Positions 16,908-24,930 of a stretch of 64,000 nucleotides of DNA are shown here, in pieces. Within the stretch, counting starts at the first letter, position 1; each line of letters starts with the position of its first letter. The translations under genes were made by a program, and so were the position numbers. The notes beneath the pieces were generated by a model. It was not told the origin of the DNA. It worked only from the letters and a program-made list of their open reading frames with translations, and made no database searches. The stretch comes from JAEVLT01 sp964484065 (GTDB lineage Bacteria > Bacillota > Bacilli > Bacillales > Cytobacillaceae), in assembly GCA_964484065.1 (NCBI GenBank), contig CAZAEW010000003.1, positions 85,722 to 149,721 of the forward strand, given 5' to 3'.

Positions 16908-17564
16908 TTGGAAAACAATGGTTCGAAAAAAAATCTACTTTATCTCAGCTTTGTTATGGCTATCCTTTGTTTATTGATCATTTCCTTTATGTTAATCGCA
17001 AATGAAATAGAAAAAAGTTCATTAGTACGGTTTGACCGCTTTATTATTTCAATAATACAATCCCATATTTCCCCTGCCTTAACAAATGTTATGGAAATAT
17101 TTACTTTTATCGGTTCAACCACATGGCTCACTGCAGGTGTTATCGTCGCTGCTAGCGCTTTGTTTCTTTTCAGGAAATGGTCACTTGGGTTTTTTATGCT
17201 CTTATCATCCGGTGCCGGTTCTTTTTTTAACTCTTTGCTGAAAAATATTTTTAAACGCCAGCGTCCGGACATTCATCCGCTTATATCTGAACATGGCTAT
17301 AGTTTCCCCAGCGGTCATTCAATGGGATCGTTTATTTTCTATGGAGCTCTGGCTTATATCATTCTTCATTCTGCACATAAAAAAAGCAGGAAGGTCTTTG
17401 GGATCTTGCTAATGGCTTTGATCATCTTATTGATTGGAACAAGCAGAATTTACCTTGGGGTTCATTACCCAAGTGATGTTGCGGGAGGCTACATTGCCGG
17501 AGCATCGTGGCTTTTCATCTCGATGTTATTATTTAGATATTATGAGTATTTAAAAAATCTCTAG
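16908..17564 (+). CDS. PAP2-family membrane phosphatase
   Basis: Integral membrane phosphatase of the PAP2 (type 2 phosphatidic acid phosphatase) superfamily, with about six helices. All three catalytic motifs are present: KNIFKRQRP, SFPSGHSMG and SRIYLGVHYPSD. Likely substrates are phosphatidylglycerol phosphate, undecaprenyl diphosphate or similar lipids. AAGGGTG lies 6 bases before TTG 16908, so I favour this start (218 aa) over ATG 16890, which has no ribosome binding site. Confidence 0.8.
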   Translation: MENNGSKKNLLYLSFVMAILCLLIISFMLIANEIEKSSLVRFDRFIISIIQSHISPALTNVMEIFTFIGSTTWLTAGVIVAASALFLFRKWSLGFFMLLSSGAGSFFNSLLKNIFKRQRPDIHPLISEHGYSFPSGHSMGSFIFYGALAYIILHSAHKKSRKVFGILLMALIILLIGTSRIYLGVHYPSDVAGGYIAGASWLFISMLLFRYYEYLKNL

Positions 17565-17645
17565 TCAGAAAAAATCTAAGGAAAAAACAAATGTTATTTT
17601 AACTTATACTTGAATATCAATAGTCTTTTTGGTAATATAAATTGT

Positions 17646-17674
17646 TTGACATAATTTTAAAAAAAGGGTAATAT
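17646..17674 (+). promoter_or_regulatory. SigA promoter of the cold-shock gene
   Basis: TTGACA (17646-17651), 17-base spacer, TAATAT (17669-17674). It predicts a leader of about 145 bases before the cold-shock start codon, as is typical of csp mRNAs. Confidence 0.7.
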
Positions 17675-17747
17675 TAAGTTACGCTTTTAAGTTCGATAAA
17701 ATATTTGAAGTATTCGTAACTGCACAAATTGTGGGTGATGTTTACTC

Positions 17748-17775
17748 CGCAATCGTCTGTTGCGATTTTTATTTT
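17748..17775 (+). promoter_or_regulatory. Hairpin with T-run in the csp leader
   Basis: CGCAA (17748-17752) pairs with TTGCG (17760-17764), loop TCGTCTG, followed by ATTTTTATTTT. It sits between the promoter and start codon of the cold-shock gene and could act as an attenuator or temperature-sensitive element. Confidence 0.45.
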
Positions 17776-17825
17776 AAAGTGGTTGATTGACTAAAAGTGA
17801 ACAAAATCTTGGAGGTACCAAAGTT

Positions 17826-18026
17826 ATGAAAAATGGTAAAGTAAAATGGTTTAATGCAGAAAAAGGTTTCGGATTTATTGAAATTGATGGTGGAGAAGAC
17901 GTATTTGTTCACTTTTCTGCAATTCAATCTGAAGGCTTTAAAACTTTGGAAGAAGGTCAATCAGTTTCTTTTGATGTAGTAGAGGGTACACGCGGACTTC
18001 AAGCTGCTAACGTTCAAAAACTTTGA
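17826..18026 (+). CDS. Cold-shock protein (CspA/CspB family)
   Basis: 66 aa OB-fold RNA chaperone with RNP1 KGFGFIEI and RNP2 VFVHFSAI. It binds single-stranded RNA and melts structures at low temperature. ATG 17826 follows TTGGAGGTACC. It has its own strong promoter and long leader, and is followed by a terminator and a second cold-inducible type gene (YdjO-like). Paralogue letter (B, C or D) cannot be decided. Confidence 0.95.
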   Translation: MKNGKVKWFNAEKGFGFIEIDGGEDVFVHFSAIQSEGFKTLEEGQSVSFDVVEGTRGLQAANVQKL

Positions 18027-18039
18027 TTTTTGTTTAAAT

Positions 18040-18071
18040 AAGGTGGTGCTCGCTAGTGCATCACCTTTTTA
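18040..18071 (+). terminator. Terminator of the cold-shock gene
   Basis: AAGGTGGTGC pairs (one mismatch) with GTGCATCACCTT, then T-run. Confidence 0.75.
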
Positions 18072-18102
18072 TGTTTAACAAAATAACACGGGGGTGGACA
18101 AT

Positions 18103-18306
18103 TTGGCATTTGGCAGAAGAAATGAAGAAGAAGTTGTTTTGGAAGATACAAAGATTTGGGAATGCACTTCCGATCAGTGTAATGCTTGGGTTCGTGATAA
18201 CTTTAAAAGCAGCGAGGTACCTCTTTGTCCTATTTGTAAAAGTAAAATGACCCTGACGACAAAAAAATTACAAGTAATCACTAATAATAGCAAAAACTTC
18301 ATTTAA
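18103..18306 (+). CDS. YdjO-like cold-inducible zinc-ribbon protein
   Basis: 67 aa. IWECTSDQCNAWVRDNFK and VPLCPICKSKM give a CxxxxC...CxxC metal site; the pattern matches B. subtilis YdjO, a cold-inducible protein of unknown function. TTG 18103 lies 6 bases after GGGGGTG and gives the N-terminus MAFGRRNEEE, which lines up with the related protein encoded at 59946-60131 (MFYGKRNNEE). Placement just after a cold-shock gene agrees with cold induction. Confidence 0.75.
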   Translation: MAFGRRNEEEVVLEDTKIWECTSDQCNAWVRDNFKSSEVPLCPICKSKMTLTTKKLQVITNNSKNFI

Positions 18307-18336
18307 AATGATGTGAAGTTTATGGTTTCATTAGAA

Positions 18337-18384
18337 AAAGGATGAACCTAGAAGAGTCAATCTTCTTGGATTCATCCTTTTTTT
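18337..18384. terminator. Bidirectional terminator
   Basis: AAAGGATGAA... pairs with ...TTCATCCTTT, with AGAAGA/TCTTCT in the inner stem, then TTTTTT. Shared by the YdjO-like gene and the minus-strand gene that follows. Confidence 0.85.
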
Positions 18385-18388
18385 GTGT

Positions 18389-18673
18389 TTAGTCAATGAT
18401 GTGTTCTTTACAATAGGATTTTACTAATTCTTCTTCATCCTCTTCCAAGGCAAAATCTAATACGTTTTCACTTTCTTTTTCATAAAAGTGATAGTGGGAT
18501 ATTTTAGAACTCCCATCTTCAACAACAAAAATGACCTTCAAACCTACTCCTTTTTCCGAATATAGTTCATCTTCTTCATCAACATCTAAATCAAGAAAGA
18601 ATTCATAACGATCACCTGTTAAAAGTCCAAACGGATCTTCCAATTTTTCAACTTCATGACCTGTAATATTCAT
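18389..18673 (-). CDS. DUF6509-like small acidic protein
   Basis: 94 aa, strongly acidic (EEDEEELV near the C-terminus). The sequence MNITGHEVEKLEDPFGLLTGDRYEFFLDLDVDEEDELY matches my memory of the DUF6509 family in Bacilli. ATG 18673 follows GGGTGATG; the longer frame to 18712 lacks a site. Cytoplasmic, no known function, single-gene transcript. Confidence 0.65.
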   Translation of the reverse strand: MNITGHEVEKLEDPFGLLTGDRYEFFLDLDVDEEDELYSEKGVGLKVIFVVEDGSSKISHYHFYEKESENVLDFALEEDEEELVKSYCKEHIID

Positions 18674-18909
18674 AACATCACCCTTTTCTCCAGCTTCATA
18701 CCTATTATACACATTTATTAAAATTTCCTAAGGCATTTTAGAGTTTTTTGGGAATTGCTGAACTAAATTACGAAATGTCAATAGGGAAATGACAATTTTC
18801 GAATTATATGTGAAATAATGAACAAACAAATCTTTTTGCAGGAATTGTAAGGTAATATGAACATATAAACACGTAAAAATTCGAAAACACACTAAGGAGG
18901 GGGATTTTT

Positions 18910-19584
18910 ATGTCTGTAATGACTCAAACGATCCAAACAGAGCTTGAGTCATTTTTTAAGGCCAGAAAGAATGTATATCAACTTCTTCATTTTCTTTTTC
19001 AGGAACCTGTTTATGAATCAGCTTTGCTCGAAGTCAGGGACAGCGGAAAAATCAGTGAACTAGCTGAAATGCATGAAGGGGGAAAAATTCTAAGCAGTTT
19101 TTTTAGCAGCTTAACAAAGCAGCAGATTAAGGCTGAACGAGAGGAATATCAACGGCTGTTTTTAGGTCCTGGTCCGATTTGTGTCCCCCCATGGGAGTCC
19201 TATTATCGGAGTAAAGACCACCTTTTGTTTGAAGAATGGACGTATCAAGTAAGAAAAGAATATCATCGTTTTGGATTAACCTTTATTAGAGAAAACAAGG
19301 AGCCTGATGATCATTTATTACTTGAATTAGAATATATGATTTTTCTTGTTAACATGTGTTTGCAGAAAGTGGAAACGGTTGCATTACGCCAACTGATTGA
19401 AGATCAGATTTCGTTTATTGAAAACCATTTAATGGTCTGGATCCCGCAATTATGTCAAAGAGTAATTGACTGTTCCAACAGCCAGCTTTATATTGGAGCG
19501 GCTTTGCTATTAACCGATTTTTTAGATTTCGATTTGGATACTCTTCATGAGGTTAAGGAGGCACTAACGGATGTTGGAAAATAA
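18910..19584 (+). CDS. torD: TorD/DmsD-family molybdoenzyme chaperone
   Basis: 224 aa all-helical protein with the family hallmark EPDDHLLLELEYM (E-P-D-H). Such chaperones bind the Tat signal and apo-form of DMSO/TMAO-reductase-family enzymes until the cofactor is inserted. ATG 18910 follows AAGGAGGGGG. It is the first gene of a four-gene operon and overlaps the start of the reductase gene by 14 bases. Upstream at 18809-18824 there is only a half-matching FNR-like sequence. Confidence 0.85.
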   Translation: MSVMTQTIQTELESFFKARKNVYQLLHFLFQEPVYESALLEVRDSGKISELAEMHEGGKILSSFFSSLTKQQIKAEREEYQRLFLGPGPICVPPWESYYRSKDHLLFEEWTYQVRKEYHRFGLTFIRENKEPDDHLLLELEYMIFLVNMCLQKVETVALRQLIEDQISFIENHLMVWIPQLCQRVIDCSNSQLYIGAALLLTDFLDFDLDTLHEVKEALTDVGK

Positions 19585-21976
19585 CAACTTAAAGAATTTG
19601 CTGAATAATAAGCTGAAACGAAGGACCTTTTTAAAATGGTCCGGTGCGATCGGTGCTCCTCTTGTTTTGGGCGGCATCGGTGCAAAGGAATTGATTGACC
19701 ATAATAAGGAGAAAAAGGAAGCCCATCAAGCTGTAGCCAAGGAAGCAGCAGAGGAAATCATTTCTACCTGCAGCATTACCAATTGCGGCGGCCGCTGCGT
19801 AATTAAAGCCCATGTCAAGGATGGAATTGTGACAAGGATTAGTACTGATACGCAGAAAGCAGACGATTTATCAACTCCTCCGCTCAGGGCGTGTGTGAGA
19901 GGAAGAAACTACCGAAAAATGCTTTATCATCCCGACCGCCTGAAATACCCGATGAAGCGTATCGGCAACCGCGGGGAAGGAAAATTCAAACGAATTACCT
20001 GGGATGAAGCGATTGAAACAATCGCAAAGGAAACAAAACGGATTGGGGATATGTACGGACCTGAGTCCAGATACGTTAATTATGCATCCGGCATGTCTTG
20101 GGGGCTTTATGGCGGAAGTACATGTGCGAAAAGATTGCTTGCTTTAACGGGGGGGTTTTTAAAATCCAGAAATGACTACAGTTCGGGAGCAGGGAACGTC
20201 GCGACCCCATATACATATGGAACAAATGAATCGGGCAGCAGTTTTGATTCCCTGCTTCATTCAAAATACATTATTTTGTGGGGGCAAAACCCTTCCGAAA
20301 TGATCTTCTCAACTCCTTACAGGGAATATTTAATGGGTGCTAAGAAAAATGGGGCCAAAATCATTGTCATCGACCCGAGATACACCGATACGGCCATTGC
20401 CTTTGGGGACGAATGGATTCCCATTTTGCCAACAACGGATAATGCCATGATGGATGCAATGGCATATGTCATTATCTCTGAAAATCTGCATGACCAAGCT
20501 TTTCTTGATCAATATTGCTTAGGATTTGACAAGAACCATATGCCTGCGGGGGTACCGAAAACAGAGTCATTAAAAAGCTATTTGTTTGGTGAAAAGGACG
20601 GGGTGAAGAAAACCCCTGAATGGGCTGAAAAGATTTGCCGGGTCCCGGCGGAAAAAATCCGCGAAATTGCCAGGAATTATGCAACGATGAAGCCGGCAGC
20701 CCTAATACAGGGCTGGGGCCCGCAGCGCCATGCATACGGTGAGCAGGTGATGCGCGGAGGAGCGCAGCTGGCATGTATTACCGGCAACGTCGGGAAGCTT
20801 GGCGGATGGGCGGCAGGTACCGGATATTGGAGCCGTGCTGACATTGTTTATCCTGTGAATGTTGAGAACCCTGTTAATGCATCGATTCCATGTTTTCTTT
20901 GGACAAAGGCCGTTGAAGCAGGAACGGAAATGACTGCAGCGGATGGTTTAGAAGGGACAGATAAGTTAACCACCAATATCAAACTTATTTTTAACATGGC
21001 CGGGAATATGCTGATCAATCAGCATGCTGATATCAACAAAACAAAGAAACTTCTTGAGGATGAAAGCAAAGTCGAATTTATTGTTGTCAGTGACCTGTTT
21101 TTGACTCCAAGTGCAAAATATGCTGATATTTTACTGCCGGGAACCACTTTCTTTGAACGCTATGATATTGGTGTTCCATGGTGTTTTGGGGACTATGTTG
21201 TTTTTGGTAATAAATCCATTGATCCGCTCTATGAATGCCGCAATGAGTACGATGTATTTACGGATGTCGCCGAAAAATTGGGGATTAAAGAAAAATTTAC
21301 GGAAGGCAGAAAACCGCTTGATCTTGTAAAAGAAAGTGTTGAGAGAACCAGAAAGGAACTCGATCCAACATTCCCGAGCTTTGAGGAGTTCAGCAAAAAG
21401 GGCGTTCATCATTTTAAATTTTCTGAACCGTTGATTGGTTTTAAAGCGCAGATTGATGACCTTAAAAAGAATCCGTTTAAAACCCCATCAGGGAAGATTG
21501 AGTTATTTTCCAAAGCGTTGTGGGACATGAATGACCATGAGAACATACCTGCCGTAGCCAAATACGTTCCGGCATGGGAAGGTCCCGAGTCTCCATTAAA
21601 GGAAAAATATCCGCTTCAGCTGATCAGCTGGCATTATAAACGGCGCTGCCATTCAACTTATGATAACCAGCCCTGGCTTGAGGAAGCAGCCAAACAGGAA
21701 ATGTGGTTGAATCCGGTTGACGCCGAAAAACGCGGCATCAAGGATGGTGACCGAGTCCAAGTCTTTAATGACCGCGGAACAATCAATATTGATGTAAAAG
21801 TAACCCCGAGGATTATCCCAGGAGTTGCTGCCATTCCTCAGGGCGCATGGTATACCCCGAATAAGGAGGGCATTGACCAGCGCGGTTCGGTGAACGTCCT
21901 GACATCACAGCGCCCAACCGCTCTGGCCAAAGCAAATCCGCAGCTGACCAATCTTGTTGAAGTCAAAAAAGTGTAG
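19571..21976 (+). CDS. dmsA: Molybdopterin oxidoreductase, DMSO-reductase family catalytic subunit
   Basis: 801 aa, exported by Tat: KRRTFLKWSGAIGAP (RR at 17-18) followed by a hydrophobic stretch. The N-terminal [4Fe-4S] site is Cys67, Cys72, Cys76 and Cys108. The segment NDYSSGAGN aligns with the region that supplies the Mo-ligating Ser in DmsA-type enzymes. The C-terminal domain has the usual dinucleotide-binding fold. It reduces an S- or N-oxide or a related acceptor; the natural substrate is not readable. AAGGAGG precedes ATG 19571. Confidence 0.85.
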   Translation: MLENNNLKNLLNNKLKRRTFLKWSGAIGAPLVLGGIGAKELIDHNKEKKEAHQAVAKEAAEEIISTCSITNCGGRCVIKAHVKDGIVTRISTDTQKADDLSTPPLRACVRGRNYRKMLYHPDRLKYPMKRIGNRGEGKFKRITWDEAIETIAKETKRIGDMYGPESRYVNYASGMSWGLYGGSTCAKRLLALTGGFLKSRNDYSSGAGNVATPYTYGTNESGSSFDSLLHSKYIILWGQNPSEMIFSTPYREYLMGAKKNGAKIIVIDPRYTDTAIAFGDEWIPILPTTDNAMMDAMAYVIISENLHDQAFLDQYCLGFDKNHMPAGVPKTESLKSYLFGEKDGVKKTPEWAEKICRVPAEKIREIARNYATMKPAALIQGWGPQRHAYGEQVMRGGAQLACITGNVGKLGGWAAGTGYWSRADIVYPVNVENPVNASIPCFLWTKAVEAGTEMTAADGLEGTDKLTTNIKLIFNMAGNMLINQHADINKTKKLLEDESKVEFIVVSDLFLTPSAKYADILLPGTTFFERYDIGVPWCFGDYVVFGNKSIDPLYECRNEYDVFTDVAEKLGIKEKFTEGRKPLDLVKESVERTRKELDPTFPSFEEFSKKGVHHFKFSEPLIGFKAQIDDLKKNPFKTPSGKIELFSKALWDMNDHENIPAVAKYVPAWEGPESPLKEKYPLQLISWHYKRRCHSTYDNQPWLEEAAKQEMWLNPVDAEKRGIKDGDRVQVFNDRGTINIDVKVTPRIIPGVAAIPQGAWYTPNKEGIDQRGSVNVLTSQRPTALAKANPQLTNLVEVKKV

Positions 21977-21990
21977 AGGAGTGATTCGGC

Positions 21991-22575
21991 TTGGGACAAT
22001 TAGGTTTTTACATTAATCAGAGTCTTTGTTCCGGTTGCAAGACTTGTTCTGTTGCTTGCAAGGATAAGAATAATTTGGATGTCGGACGCAATTTCCGCCG
22101 TGTATACAGCCATGAAGAAGGGGCCTTTCTCGGGCAGCCGGGCGGCGGGATTGTAACAAATATAAAATCGTATTATTTCAGTATCTCTTGCAATCATTGT
22201 TCCATTCCCGTTTGTGTAAAAGCTTGCCCGACAGGAGCCATTACGAAACGGAAAGAAGATGGAGTTGTCACGATCAATCAGGATATCTGTGCGGGGACAA
22301 AGCTTTGCATAAAGGCTTGCCCATATGGAAGCCCGCAATACAATCAGAAAATTTTTAAATCCAATAAATGTGATTTTTGCATTGATTTGCAGGAAAAAGG
22401 GGAGGATCCGGTTTGCGTCGCATCCTGTCCAATGAGGGCAATTGAATTTGGTCCTATTGAAGAGCTGCGTAAAAAATACGGGAAAACGGATCAAATAAAT
22501 GGGCTGCCTGATCCTTCTATTACCAAGCCAAATATTGTGATCACCCCGCATCGGGATGCTGTTATAAAAGGGTGA
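21991..22575 (+). CDS. dmsB: DmsB-like ferredoxin subunit with one Cys-to-Thr cluster
   Basis: 194 aa electron-transfer subunit with four Fe-S motifs: Cys13/16/19/23, Cys67/70/75/79, Cys100/(Thr103)/106/110 and Cys127/130/142/146. In the third motif the normal CxxC reads CAGT; codon ACA is clear, so this site would hold a [3Fe-4S] cluster or a different ligand. TTG 21991 follows AGAGGAGTG. It pairs with the molybdoenzyme 15 bases upstream. No DmsC-type quinol-oxidising membrane anchor gene is in the operon. Confidence 0.85.
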   Translation: MGQLGFYINQSLCSGCKTCSVACKDKNNLDVGRNFRRVYSHEEGAFLGQPGGGIVTNIKSYYFSISCNHCSIPVCVKACPTGAITKRKEDGVVTINQDICAGTKLCIKACPYGSPQYNQKIFKSNKCDFCIDLQEKGEDPVCVASCPMRAIEFGPIEELRKKYGKTDQINGLPDPSITKPNIVITPHRDAVIKG

Positions 22576-22579
22576 TGTT

Positions 22580-23482
22580 ATGTCCGTTATCATCAGCTGG
22601 CTCGAAAGCTTACATTTTGAGATGAAAATAACAAGCAGATGTTCGCGCAGCCTTTCTTCACGTTCAACATGCACTCAATGTTTTGAAACGTGTAAGCTTG
22701 ATGCGATTGTGATTCATGAAGGTGCCATTAGATTGAATCCGGAAAGATGCAACGGCTGCGGGGAATGCGCAATTAGCTGCCCGCTATCAGCGATAGAAGG
22801 AATTCCTGCAGGCCGAAAATTTGAAAAAAACAGCCTGGCTTATGACCCGCTGTTTACTCCATCGATCAAAGAACTGTTGATCTACAAAAAGAGAAATATT
22901 ACAAGCATTCTGCTTGGGCCGGATGTCTTGGAGGTAAATAGTGAATGGAGCCAGGCTTTGGCGGATACAAATGAAGTTCTGCTGCAATTGAGTGAAGAAC
23001 CATTAACCATAGTGAAAAAGGAAGAATCTGTAATTTCCCGCAGGGAGCTGTTTCATAATGCCAGAGCGAAAGGACAAAAACTGGCAAAGGATCTGGCGCC
23101 TGCGCGATGGAAGGCAGCAGGTGATGACTGGCTCCTTGCGAAATTTTATCAAGAACACCAATTTTATGAGGTAGCAATCGATACAGATAAATGTATATTA
23201 TGCCGTGCTTGCTTTGCCTTATGTCCGCAGTATGTATTATCTATTACCACCTCCAGTTTAACAATTGAGAATTACAAATGCGTCAATTGCGGATTATGCG
23301 AGGATGTATGTTCTGAAGATGCATTATCAATAAGGAAAAAGGCAGCTGAGAAACAAGAAAACACCTTGAAGGTATTCGAAAAACGCTGTCAGGAATGCGG
23401 ACAAGCATTCTATTCGTTTCAACCTGAAAAACAAAATTGTTTGGTTTGTTCGGATCGTGACTCAACCTGGCTAAAACCATAA
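22580..23482 (+). CDS. Polyferredoxin with C-terminal zinc-ribbon-like motif
   Basis: 300 aa soluble protein. Three complete ferredoxin motifs are seen: Cys57/60/63/67, Cys205/208/211/215 and Cys234/237/240/244. A Cys21/31/34/38 group near the N-terminus could be a fourth. Cys270/273 and Cys287/290 form a zinc-ribbon-like pair at the end. No membrane segment. As last gene of the TorD-DmsA-DmsB operon, with no DmsC present, it may carry electrons to DmsB, or help maturation. That role is inference from position. Confidence 0.8.
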   Translation: MSVIISWLESLHFEMKITSRCSRSLSSRSTCTQCFETCKLDAIVIHEGAIRLNPERCNGCGECAISCPLSAIEGIPAGRKFEKNSLAYDPLFTPSIKELLIYKKRNITSILLGPDVLEVNSEWSQALADTNEVLLQLSEEPLTIVKKEESVISRRELFHNARAKGQKLAKDLAPARWKAAGDDWLLAKFYQEHQFYEVAIDTDKCILCRACFALCPQYVLSITTSSLTIENYKCVNCGLCEDVCSEDALSIRKKAAEKQENTLKVFEKRCQECGQAFYSFQPEKQNCLVCSDRDSTWLKP

Positions 23483-23483
23483 A

Positions 23484-23511
23484 AAAGCGCCGAAATCGGC
23501 GCTTTTTTGAT
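23484..23511 (+). terminator. Terminator of the dms-type operon
   Basis: AAAAAGCGCCGA pairs with TCGGCGCTTTTTT over an AA loop. Confidence 0.9.
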
Positions 23512-23556
23512 TTGGAAAAATAAAAAACACTTTAAAAGTGTTCGGTTTGTTATGTA

Positions 23557-23647
23557 TGGAGGAGAAGATGAGATTCGAACTCACGCAACGGTTGCCCGTC
23601 CTAGCGCATTTCGAGTGCGCCCCCTTGAACCACTTGGGTACTTCTCC
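23557..23647 (-). tRNA. tRNA-Ser (anticodon CGA)
   Basis: Minus strand. Acceptor GGAGAAG/CTTCTCC, long variable arm typical of Ser, T-loop GTTCGAATC, anticodon loop CTCGAAA (anticodon CGA, reads UCG). CCA is encoded (23559-23557). Confidence 0.95.
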
Positions 23648-23653
23648 AAGTCA

Positions 23654-23727
23654 TGGAGCGGGTGAGGGGAATCGAACCCCCGCCGTCAGCTTGGGAAGCT
23701 GAAATTCTACCATTAAACCACACCCGC
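23654..23727 (-). tRNA. tRNA-Gly (anticodon CCC)
   Basis: Minus strand. Acceptor GCGGGTG, anticodon stem TCAGC/GCTGA with loop TTCCCAA (anticodon CCC, reads GGG), T-loop GTTCGATTC, CCA encoded. Confidence 0.95.
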
Positions 23728-23737
23728 ATTTAATATA

Positions 23738-23811
23738 TCGGGAAAACAGGATTTGAACCTGCGACCCCCACGTCCCGAACGTGGTGCTCTACCAAGCTGA
23801 GCTATTTCCCG
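23738..23811 (-). tRNA. tRNA-Pro (anticodon CGG)
   Basis: Minus strand. Acceptor CGGGAAA, anticodon stem CCACG/CGTGG with loop TTCGGGA (anticodon CGG, reads CCG), T-loop GTTCAAATC. CCA is not encoded (TAT follows the discriminator A). Confidence 0.95.
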
Positions 23812-23836
23812 TTGGCAACATGATTTTTTTGTTTGA

Positions 23837-23920
23837 TGCGGATGAAGGGACTCGAACCCATACGAGATTGCTCTCACTAGAACCTGAATCTAGCGCGTCT
23901 GCCAATTCCGCCACATCCGC
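23837..23920 (-). tRNA. tRNA-Leu (anticodon CAG)
   Basis: Minus strand. Acceptor GCGGATG/CATCCGC, long variable arm, anticodon stem CTAGA/TCTAG with loop TTCAGGT (anticodon CAG, reads CUG). CCA not encoded. First gene of the four-tRNA transcript; a weak promoter (GTGAAA-17-TATATT, minus strand) lies about 30 bases upstream. Confidence 0.95.
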
Positions 23921-24115
23921 ATGATTAACTTGACGTTTATTAATATAACATAGTTCTTTTCATTTTTCACTAGGAAATTAATGAAAATATGGATAAATCC
24001 TAAAAGTTTTTTTGACATTAATATATTAAAATAATAAAAAATGCGGATATTATAGGGGGATTGATACAAATCGTTCAAAAACGTTCACAATGTGAATGAA
24101 ATTGAAAGAAAATGA

Positions 24116-24145
24116 TTGATTTCTGCAACCGATTCCAATTATAAT
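24116..24145 (+). promoter_or_regulatory. SigA promoter of fruRKA with operator-like repeats upstream
   Basis: TTGATT (24116-24121), 18-base spacer, TATAAT (24140-24145). Just upstream (24072-24100) are two CGTTCA direct repeats and the inverted repeat TTCACAATGTGAA, candidates for FruR or another regulator. Confidence 0.6.
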
Positions 24146-24177
24146 GACATCAGATGATCATTCAAGAGGTGATGAAA

Positions 24178-24930
24178 CTGTTAACCCCGGAACGGCATCA
24201 AATTATATTGCAATTACTGAAGGAAAAGAACATTGTAAAAATCCAGGAGTTAATGGAGCTGACGAATTCGTCCGAATCCACGATCCGACGTGATTTATCA
24301 TTACTTGAAGAAAAGAAGTTTTTAAAGAGGATCCACGGAGGCGCTTCAAAGCTTCAAGGCAAACTTCAAGAACCAAGCATGGTTGAAAAATCATCCAAAA
24401 ACCTTCATGAAAAACGACAAATTGCCAAATATGCGGCAAGCCTTGTCGAGGAAGGTGACTGTATTTACCTCGATGCAGGTTCAACGGTAATGGAAATGAT
24501 TGAATATCTTCCAAACAAGAATATCGTTGTCGTGACAAACGGGTTGATGCATCTTCAGCCATTATTAAAAAAAGGGATAGAGTCCTATTTAGTTGGAGGA
24601 TATGTTAAACAAAAGACCAATGCTTTAATTGGCAGAGGCGCACTGGCGAGCTTCGACCTCTATCGCTTTGATAAATGCTTTTTGGGAGTGAATGGAATAC
24701 ACCCCCAATTCGGGTACACAACACCGGATCAAGAAGAGGCGCTCGTAAAGGAAAAAGCCCTATCCCTATCCAGAGAGGCTTTTGTTCTGGCCGATGAAAC
24801 AAAATTCGCAGAGATAGCATTTGCAATGATTGCTTCGCTTGATGCAGCAACCATTATCACAAATGAAACTGATCCAAATTTATTGGATCAATATCGGGAG
24901 AAAACAACAATAAAGGTAGTGACAGCATGA
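24178..24930 (+). CDS. fruR: FruR, DeoR-family repressor of the fructose operon
   Basis: DeoR-type regulator: N-terminal helix-turn-helix (VKIQELMELTNSSESTIRRDLSLLEEKKFLKRIHGG) and a sugar-phosphate-binding C-terminal domain (YLDAGSTVMEM, NALIGRGAL). It should respond to fructose 1-phosphate and repress the operon it leads. B. subtilis FruR begins MLTPERHQ; here that alignment puts the start at CTG 24178, 6 bases after AGAGGTG. The ATG at 24172 directly abuts the ribosome binding site, and ATG 24154 would be nearly leaderless. From 24178 the length is 250 aa, close to the family. Confidence 0.85.
   Translation: MLTPERHQIILQLLKEKNIVKIQELMELTNSSESTIRRDLSLLEEKKFLKRIHGGASKLQGKLQEPSMVEKSSKNLHEKRQIAKYAASLVEEGDCIYLDAGSTVMEMIEYLPNKNIVVVTNGLMHLQPLLKKGIESYLVGGYVKQKTNALIGRGALASFDLYRFDKCFLGVNGIHPQFGYTTPDQEEALVKEKALSLSREAFVLADETKFAEIAFAMIASLDAATIITNETDPNLLDQYREKTTIKVVTA

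Noticed and set aside
18800..18830. FNR box upstream of torD (TGTGAAATAATGAACA)
   Set aside because: Only one half-site matches TGTGA-N6-TCACA and its distance to a -10 element is not the usual one.
22000..22674. 224-aa minus-strand ORF opposite dmsB
   Set aside because: Exactly antisense to the ferredoxin-subunit gene, whose cysteine spacing proves the plus-strand frame.
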